From positions 1-10,089 of the forward strand of contig CAXMUH010000044.1 in the NCBI GenBank assembly GCA_964196565.1: a DNA stretch of 10,089 nt, in the 5' to 3' direction. Below, piece after piece: positions 5,972 through 10,089 of this stretch. Source of the DNA: 2-12-FULL-42-15 sp964196565. Its GTDB lineage: Bacteria; Pseudomonadota; Gammaproteobacteria; Coxiellales; Coxiellaceae. Both the position numbers and the translations under genes were made by a program. The notes beneath the pieces are model-generated. The model was given only the letters and a program-made list of their open reading frames with translations. It was not told the DNA's origin and made no database searches. Numbering within the stretch: position 1 is the first letter of the stretch; each line of letters starts with the position of its first letter.

Positions 5972-6879
5972 TATTTTTCATACCTGTTTAATAAGATTCG
6001 AGCAACGATAATCGTGCCAAAGGTAATAAACATTAAAATAAAAGCCAGTCCCATAATCGATGAACTGTACAGTTTGCCGGTGGCTTCTGTAAATTCATTG
6101 GCAATGGTTGAGGCAATGGTGTTGCCAGGCATTAATAAAGAAGCGGATAATTTATGTGAATTACCAATCACAAACGTCACCGCCATGGTTTCGCCCAGCG
6201 CGCGTCCAAGGCCCAAAATCACAGATCCGATAATGCCACTGCGTAAATAAGGCAGTTGAATTTTTTTAACCACTTCAAAGCGAGTGGCGCCATTGGCATA
6301 GCCAGATTCAATTAACAGCGGTGGGACCTTTTTAAAGAGGCTCACCATCATATTAGTGAGTAGCGGAATAATCATAATCGCTAAAATAAATCCTGCGGTT
6401 AAAACCCCAATGCCCATCGGCGTATCGCTAAATAAAGCGCCTATCACAGGAAGCTTGCCCAGGGTGTTAATCAGTGCAGGTTCAATATATTGCGCAAAAA
6501 TAGGGGTTAAAATAAACAGTCCCCACATACCAAAGATAATGCTGGGAATGCCAGCCAGTACTTGTAGAAAAACACTAATACAAGTTGCAATTTTTTTCGG
6601 TAAAATATTCGTGGTCAATGTCGCGACTAATAAACTAACAGGCAACGCAATAATAACCGCGATGGCTGAAGTCACCAGAGTGCCGATAATGGCGCCAAGC
6701 GCTGAAAATTGTTTGGTAACCGGATTCCATTCGGTTCCCCACACAAAATGCCAGCCAAAGGTTTTAAAACTTAAATCACTGCTAATATATAAAGATATAA
6801 ACATGGCGGCAAAAATAACCAATAATCCTGAGGCCACGACTTTACTGGATATTTTAAGTCTTCGATCTTGAATCATCAT
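5971..6879 (-). CDS. pstC: Phosphate ABC transporter, permease PstC
   Basis: Partner permease of PstA in the inner membrane. The 302-aa protein has about six helices (~15-33, ~60-90, ~100-128, ~155-182, ~215-238, ~275-297). A periplasmic segment before helix 2 contains WGTEWNP, typical of PstC. The EAA loop is ESGYANGATRFEVVKKI (191-207), followed by LGRALGETMAVTFVIGN, both PstC hallmarks. The start overlaps the pstS stop by four bases (ATGA). A second ATG follows immediately, so the first residue could be either. Length is normal. Confidence 0.93.
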   Translation of the reverse strand: MMIQDRRLKISSKVVASGLLVIFAAMFISLYISSDLSFKTFGWHFVWGTEWNPVTKQFSALGAIIGTLVTSAIAVIIALPVSLLVATLTTNILPKKIATCISVFLQVLAGIPSIIFGMWGLFILTPIFAQYIEPALINTLGKLPVIGALFSDTPMGIGVLTAGFILAIMIIPLLTNMMVSLFKKVPPLLIESGYANGATRFEVVKKIQLPYLRSGIIGSVILGLGRALGETMAVTFVIGNSHKLSASLLMPGNTIASTIANEFTEATGKLYSSSIMGLAFILMFITFGTIIVARILLNRYEK

Positions 6880-7907
6880 GCTTGATCCGCCTTTGTGGCC
6901 AATGCTTTTTGCCAGTAATGTTCAATTGATATAACAGTGCTTTTTGGTAAAGGCACATAATCTAATTGTTTGGCAAACACGCCGCCTTTGTTATAACCCC
7001 AGCGCACAAAAGTCATAATGCTTTTATCTCTTGCTGTTTTATCTTTTGAAATAGGCAATAAAGCAAACGTCGTTGCCATAATTGGCCAACTGTTTTTGCC
7101 GGGTTGATTAATTAATAATAAACGATAGTTTTTAGCTTTTTCCCAATGCGCATGTTTCGCTGCACTTAAAAAAGTTTCTGCTGTTGGTTTAACAAAATTA
7201 CCGGCGCGATTTTTTAATTGAATGGTATTTTGATCGGTTAATTTGGCGAAGCTATATTCAACATAGCCAATGCTGCCAGGAACGCGCTCAACAAACATGG
7301 CAACGCCACTATTGCCTTTGCCACCAATGCCACAAGGCCAATCGACTTCGGTGCTTGCGCCGACTTTTTTCTTCCATTGCTGTGAGACATCATTTAAATA
7401 ATGGGTAAAGTTAAAGGTGGTACCTGATCCATCGGCGCGATGGACAACAGTAATGCTGAGATTAGGCAGTTTTAATTGAGGGTTTAGTTTAGCAATTGCC
7501 GGGTTATTCCAGTGGGTGATTTCCCCGAGAAAAATCTTAGCCAATACGGGTCCGGTTAACCGTAACTGATTGTTTTCAATGCCAGGAACATTGATGGTGA
7601 CGCTTAAGCCACCCATTGCCAGTGGAAACTGGATCCAATGCTGACTGTTGAGGGTTTGACTGGTTTGTGGCATATCGACGGCTGCAAAATCCACGGTTGT
7701 GTGTCTAAGTTGTTGTAAGCCACCACCGGATCCGATGGATTGATAGTTAATGGCTTGTCCCGTTTGGGCTTTATAGGCTGTGGCCCAGCGAGCCATCAGG
7801 GGATAGACGAAAGAAGATCCGGCGCCAGTGATATTCATTGCATAGCAGCCTAGGTCATAACTTAGACCAGAGATAAGCAATAATGCGGTTATCAAGCACT
7901 TAATCAA
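6876..7907 (-). CDS. pstS: Phosphate-binding periplasmic protein PstS
   Basis: Periplasmic phosphate receptor of the Pst system, 343 aa. The signal peptide is residues ~1-23 (Lys3, hydrophobic ITALLLISGL, likely cleavage after CYA). Phosphate-site motifs: GAGSSFVYP (28-36), IGSGGG (58-63), VDFAAVDMP with Asp78 (72-80), and RADGSGTT (157-164), which matches the RSDGSGT loop of E. coli PstS. GIGGKGNSGVA (193-203) is also typical. The start codon is TTG at 7907; no in-frame ATG or GTG lies between it and an upstream stop at about 7934, and the first internal ATG (Met24) would remove the signal peptide. AAAAGG lies 11 bases upstream, a slightly long distance. It is first in the pstSCAB operon, under the Pho box at 7958-7975. 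Confidence 0.93.
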   Translation of the reverse strand: MIKCLITALLLISGLSYDLGCYAMNITGAGSSFVYPLMARWATAYKAQTGQAINYQSIGSGGGLQQLRHTTVDFAAVDMPQTSQTLNSQHWIQFPLAMGGLSVTINVPGIENNQLRLTGPVLAKIFLGEITHWNNPAIAKLNPQLKLPNLSITVVHRADGSGTTFNFTHYLNDVSQQWKKKVGASTEVDWPCGIGGKGNSGVAMFVERVPGSIGYVEYSFAKLTDQNTIQLKNRAGNFVKPTAETFLSAAKHAHWEKAKNYRLLLINQPGKNSWPIMATTFALLPISKDKTARDKSIMTFVRWGYNKGGVFAKQLDYVPLPKSTVISIEHYWQKALATKADQA

Positions 7908-7941
7908 TGAGTTAGCAGCCTTTTTCTGTAATCATAATAGG

Positions 7942-7975
7942 AGCATAAGGCTTGGATGTTACAATCTTATGACAC
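7942..7975 (-). promoter_or_regulatory. Pho box and -10 of the pstS promoter (PhoB-activated)
   Basis: On the minus strand, GTGTCATAAGATTGTAAC (7958-7975) matches the PhoB box consensus CTGTCATAWAWCTGTCAY at about 14 of 18 positions, with two TGTCA-like half sites 11 bases apart. A -10-like TATGCT (7942-7947) follows after exactly 10 bases, the same spacing as I recall for E. coli phoA. Such promoters lack a good -35 and depend on phosphorylated PhoB. A second possible -10, TATTAT, lies at 7934-7939. The predicted start of transcription is near 7935. Confidence 0.75.
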
Positions 7976-7996
7976 AAAACAGACCAATCACATTTG

Positions 7997-8026
7997 TTGA
8001 TATCGAGGCCAATAACAAGTTGTAAT
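7997..8026 (+). promoter_or_regulatory. Candidate sigma70 promoter for phoBR
   Basis: TTGATA (7997-8002) and TGTAAT (8021-8026) are separated by 18 bases, each with one mismatch to consensus. An alternative pair is TTGTAA (8020-8025) and TACAAT (8042-8047) with 16 bases between. I see no convincing Pho box close to phoB, so basal expression may dominate, unless PhoB bound at 7958-7975 acts in both directions. Confidence 0.4.
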
Positions 8027-8064
8027 ATTGAGCAATCTTGATACAATTGAGGTCGCGATGCTGT

Positions 8065-8084
8065 ATACAACAAGATACAACAAG
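8065..8084. repeat. Perfect 10-bp tandem repeat beside the phoB ribosome binding site
   Basis: ATACAACAAG occurs twice without a gap, one helical turn apart, and its last bases run into the Shine-Dalgarno sequence AAGGTGAG (8082-8089) of phoB. It could be an operator or a translation-control site. It is not a Pho box by sequence, and its 10-base period differs from the 11-base period of PhoB half sites. Confidence 0.6.
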
Positions 8085-8091
8085 GTGAGTT

Positions 8092-8802
8092 ATGACAAAA
8101 GCCAAGACCAAAAAGCGAATCCTGATCGTCGAAGACGAAGAACCGATACGTACCATGTTGCGCTTTGCCTTGGAATCCGCGGATTTTGATGTTATCGAGG
8201 CGGAAGATACCCGAGAGGCAAAACGCCTGCTGGGTGAAAAGCTCCCCGATCTCATTTTGTTGGATTGGATGCTGCCATCCATGAGTGGGGTTGAGTTTAC
8301 CCGCCAGTTGAAAAAAGATCGAATATTGATGAATATTCCTATTATAATGTTAACCGCAAAAGCTGAAGAAGATAATAAGGTTAAAGGCCTTGAATCCGGT
8401 GTTGATGATTATATAATTAAACCCTTTTCGCCACGTGAACTCATCGCACGCATTCGAGCGGTATTGCGCCGAGGCCCAATTGAATTACCCAATGGCACGA
8501 TTACGGTGGGCGATCTAACCATCGACAGCCTTTCGCAACGTGTTACGATTGCCGAAGAACCAGTTCATCTCGGTCCATTGGAATATCGATTATTATTATT
8601 TTTTGTGACTCATCAAGATCGTGTTTATTCACGCGATGAATTGCTCACCCATGTTTGGGGAGGTGACGCCTACTTAGATGAACGCACGGTTGATGTGCAT
8701 ATTCGCAGGCTTCGCAAACGCATTACCATTAAAGGCCATGAACGTTTGATTCAAACCATTCATGGATCGGGGTATCGATTTTCACAGAATGTTGAAAACT
8801 AA
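8092..8802 (+). CDS. phoB: Phosphate regulon response regulator PhoB
   Basis: Cytoplasmic transcription factor that, when phosphorylated by PhoR, binds Pho boxes and activates the phosphate regulon. The 236-aa protein has a receiver domain (~9-125) with the acidic pair Glu14/Asp15, phospho-acceptor Asp58 in LILLDWMLP, Thr88 in MLTAK and Lys110 in IIKPFSP. An OmpR-type winged helix follows (~140-232), with recognition helix RTVDVHIRRLRKR (198-210) and wing IHGSGYRF. WMLP and the RTVDVHIRRLRK helix are typical of PhoB rather than other OmpR members. The ATG is preceded by AAGGTGAG. It is divergent from pstS and one base upstream of phoR. Confidence 0.93.
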   Translation: MTKAKTKKRILIVEDEEPIRTMLRFALESADFDVIEAEDTREAKRLLGEKLPDLILLDWMLPSMSGVEFTRQLKKDRILMNIPIIMLTAKAEEDNKVKGLESGVDDYIIKPFSPRELIARIRAVLRRGPIELPNGTITVGDLTIDSLSQRVTIAEEPVHLGPLEYRLLLFFVTHQDRVYSRDELLTHVWGGDAYLDERTVDVHIRRLRKRITIKGHERLIQTIHGSGYRFSQNVEN

Positions 8803-8803
8803 A

Positions 8804-9808
8804 ATGAACAAAACCACACTAACCGCTGAGAAAATATTAGCTGATGCGTTGCCGCACGGCATTGTGGTTTTGGACGCTAAGGGTCACATTGACTGGTTTA
8901 ATCAAGAAGCTTCACAATTATTAGCGTTAACCGAAGACAGTTCACCTATTATTGCAGAAATTTTTAAAGACGAAAGCTTTTTAACTTTTTTGTCAAGTGG
9001 CGGTATGGATACGTTTGAGCTTTATGCGCCGCATAATAAAAACATTCGTTTATCCATTTATCTGCGGCCTTATTTGCATGACCAAAGTGTTTTAATCATT
9101 CAAGATATTACGCATCGTTATCGTTTGGAAAATATGCGAGAAGCATTTATCGCTAATGTTTCACATGAATTACGCACGCCGCTTACTGTTTTTCGGGGGT
9201 ATTTAGAAATGCTACTAGAGCAGCCTGAATTACCAACAGCGAAACTGCAAGAAATCTTAAAACAAATGGCTACCCAGGATTACCGTATGGAACGCCTAGT
9301 CAAAGATTTGTTGTTATTGTCACGTCTTGAAAGTGTTGTCCCCGATGTGGAGAAGCATCAAAAAGTCTTTGTGGCAAGTTTAATACGTCAAATTTATCAA
9401 GATGCATTGTCTCTTGGGAAAAAACAAAATCATCAGTTTGAGCTCGAACTGGATGATGACCTTTGGATGATGGGTGAGCCGCATGAACTTCGCTCTGCAT
9501 TTTCAAATATTATTGTTAATGCGGTGCGTTACACGCCAAAAAATGGGAAAATAAAGATTAAATGGTATAAAGATTCAAAAGGAATTCATTTTGAAGTGAC
9601 CGACAGCGGTATCGGTATCGAGGACAAACACATTGATCGCATCACGCAGCGTTTTTATCGTGTCGATAAAGCGCGATCTCGAGAACAAGGTGGAACCGGC
9701 TTGGGGCTCGCCATTGTTAAACATGTTTTGTTGCGCCATGGCGGTGACCTTGTCATTAAAAGTCAACCAGATGTTGGCAGCACGTTTATTTGTACTTTTC
9801 CGTTATAG
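8804..9808 (+). CDS. phoR: Phosphate regulon sensor histidine kinase PhoR, lacking membrane anchor
   Basis: Histidine kinase that phosphorylates PhoB under phosphate limitation and dephosphorylates it otherwise. The 334-aa product has a PAS domain (~9-105; HGIVVLDAKGHIDWFNQEA), HisKA with His121 in VSHELRTPLTVFRGYLEML, and a HATPase domain with N-box NIIVNAVRYTP (235-245), G1 DSGIGI (267-272), FYRVDKARS, and G2 GGTGLGL (296-302). FYRVDKARS and the GYLEM sequence are PhoR hallmarks. E. coli PhoR has ~430 residues with two N-terminal membrane segments and a linker. Here the protein begins at the PAS domain with no hydrophobic helix, so it should be cytoplasmic. ATG 8804 lies one base after the phoB stop without a clear Shine-Dalgarno, so translation is probably coupled. 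In-frame ATGs at 8762 and 8789 lie inside phoB and add no membrane segment. Confidence 0.92.
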   Translation: MNKTTLTAEKILADALPHGIVVLDAKGHIDWFNQEASQLLALTEDSSPIIAEIFKDESFLTFLSSGGMDTFELYAPHNKNIRLSIYLRPYLHDQSVLIIQDITHRYRLENMREAFIANVSHELRTPLTVFRGYLEMLLEQPELPTAKLQEILKQMATQDYRMERLVKDLLLLSRLESVVPDVEKHQKVFVASLIRQIYQDALSLGKKQNHQFELELDDDLWMMGEPHELRSAFSNIIVNAVRYTPKNGKIKIKWYKDSKGIHFEVTDSGIGIEDKHIDRITQRFYRVDKARSREQGGTGLGLAIVKHVLLRHGGDLVIKSQPDVGSTFICTFPL

Positions 9809-9847
9809 GTTATTGATATCCCCAGCGTGGTTTAGTTATAGGTGTAG

Positions 9848-9875
9848 CCCGGACAAAAATTTATTTTTGGCCGGG
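9848..9875. repeat. Strong hairpin after phoR, REP-like
   Basis: CCCGGACAAAAAT (9848-9860) and ATTTTTGGCCGGG (9863-9875) form a 13-bp stem with one mismatch and a two-base loop, 39 bases after the phoR stop. The GTAGCCCGG...CCGGG form resembles dispersed intergenic palindromes of gammaproteobacteria. No U-tract follows, so it is more likely an mRNA-stabilising or repeat element than a classic terminator. Confidence 0.6.
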
Positions 9876-9998
9876 ATTAAAGCATGAATCCAGCTACGGC
9901 TTGCTGCTTCCTGGCCGGCTATGCCGTCAAGGCTACTTCTAATTTCAAACCGATCCAGGTATAACACCCAGTTCACTATAGAATTAGGCCTTTTTAGT

Positions 9999-10089
9999 AT
10001 GGGCTTTAACATTGCTAGCTTTGACTTTTTGGTTAAAAAGCCGCTCGAAGTTGTTTTATCTTACGCGGCGGCGCAGTGGTTACTAGAAG
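9999..10089 (+). CDS. Possible start of a further gene (3' partial, unrecognised)
   Basis: An open frame begins MGFNIASFDFLVKKPLEV and runs off the right edge after 30 codons. The frame is also open upstream, with another ATG at 9921, back to a stop at 9885. AGG lies 10 bases before ATG 9999, which is only a weak ribosome binding site. The residues seen look like a real amphipathic N-terminus but match nothing I recognise. Between phoR and this point (9809-9998) I see only the hairpin at 9848-9875. Confidence 0.3.
   Translation, partial: MGFNIASFDFLVKKPLEVVLSYAAAQWLLE

Noticed and set aside
5960..6871. Plus-strand open frames antisense to pstC
   Set aside because: The minus-strand PstC motifs are unmistakable, and the antisense products have no protein-like features.
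7959..8282. Minus-strand open frame across the pstS-phoB intergenic region and phoB start
   Set aside because: It overlaps the Pho box and the receiver domain of phoB. No support for translation.
1..10089. CRISPR arrays, tRNA and rRNA genes, transposases, toxin-antitoxin pairs
   Set aside because: Looked for by eye on both strands. No regularly spaced repeats, cloverleaf arms, or recognisable enzymes of these classes were found.

Overview
The window looks like the chromosome of an AT-rich gammaproteobacterium, most likely a host-associated member of the Legionellales (Coxiella/Rickettsiella/Legionella-like). The housekeeping proteins (DsbD C-terminus, PstSCAB, PhoB, PhoR) read as gammaproteobacterial. 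The left half carries lineage-specific small genes, among them one with a eukaryote-like F-box motif and several short secreted proteins. The lineage is an inference from these traits, not from a search.

Layout. Positions 2-406 (+) hold the C-terminal thioredoxin domain of a DsbD-like protein that runs off the left edge. A palindromic repeat element follows (406-497). Positions 521-2029 (-) hold two unrecognised genes, the first with an F-box-like motif. Positions 2108-4300 look like an islet bounded by two direct copies of the 3' end of pstB, an orphan fragment on the left and the end of the intact pstB on the right. Inside are a small secreted-protein gene (2381-2656), a second secreted Cys-containing protein overlapping it (2646-3224), a truncated repeat of the first gene (3283-3486), and an opposite-strand two-helix membrane protein (3553-4197).

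Positions 4301-7907 (-) are a complete, tightly packed pstSCAB phosphate ABC transporter operon, with ATGA and TAATG gene junctions. Divergent from it, phoB-phoR (8092-9808, +) encode the phosphate two-component system. The 184-base divergent intergenic region holds a Pho box for pstS with the same box-to-minus-10 distance as E. coli phoA, candidate promoters for phoB, and a perfect 10-bp tandem repeat next to the phoB ribosome binding site. The right end has a strong hairpin after phoR and perhaps the start of another gene.

How it works together: PstS binds periplasmic phosphate, PstC/PstA form the channel, PstB hydrolyses ATP, and PhoR/PhoB turn the operon up when phosphate is scarce. Two things are unusual. 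PhoR lacks the N-terminal membrane segments of its E. coli relative. The usual phoU does not follow pstB; that place is taken by the islet. The best candidate for something undescribed is the islet with its duplicated pstB ends and its cargo of small secreted or membrane proteins. No integrase, transposase, CRISPR array, rRNA or tRNA gene was seen.
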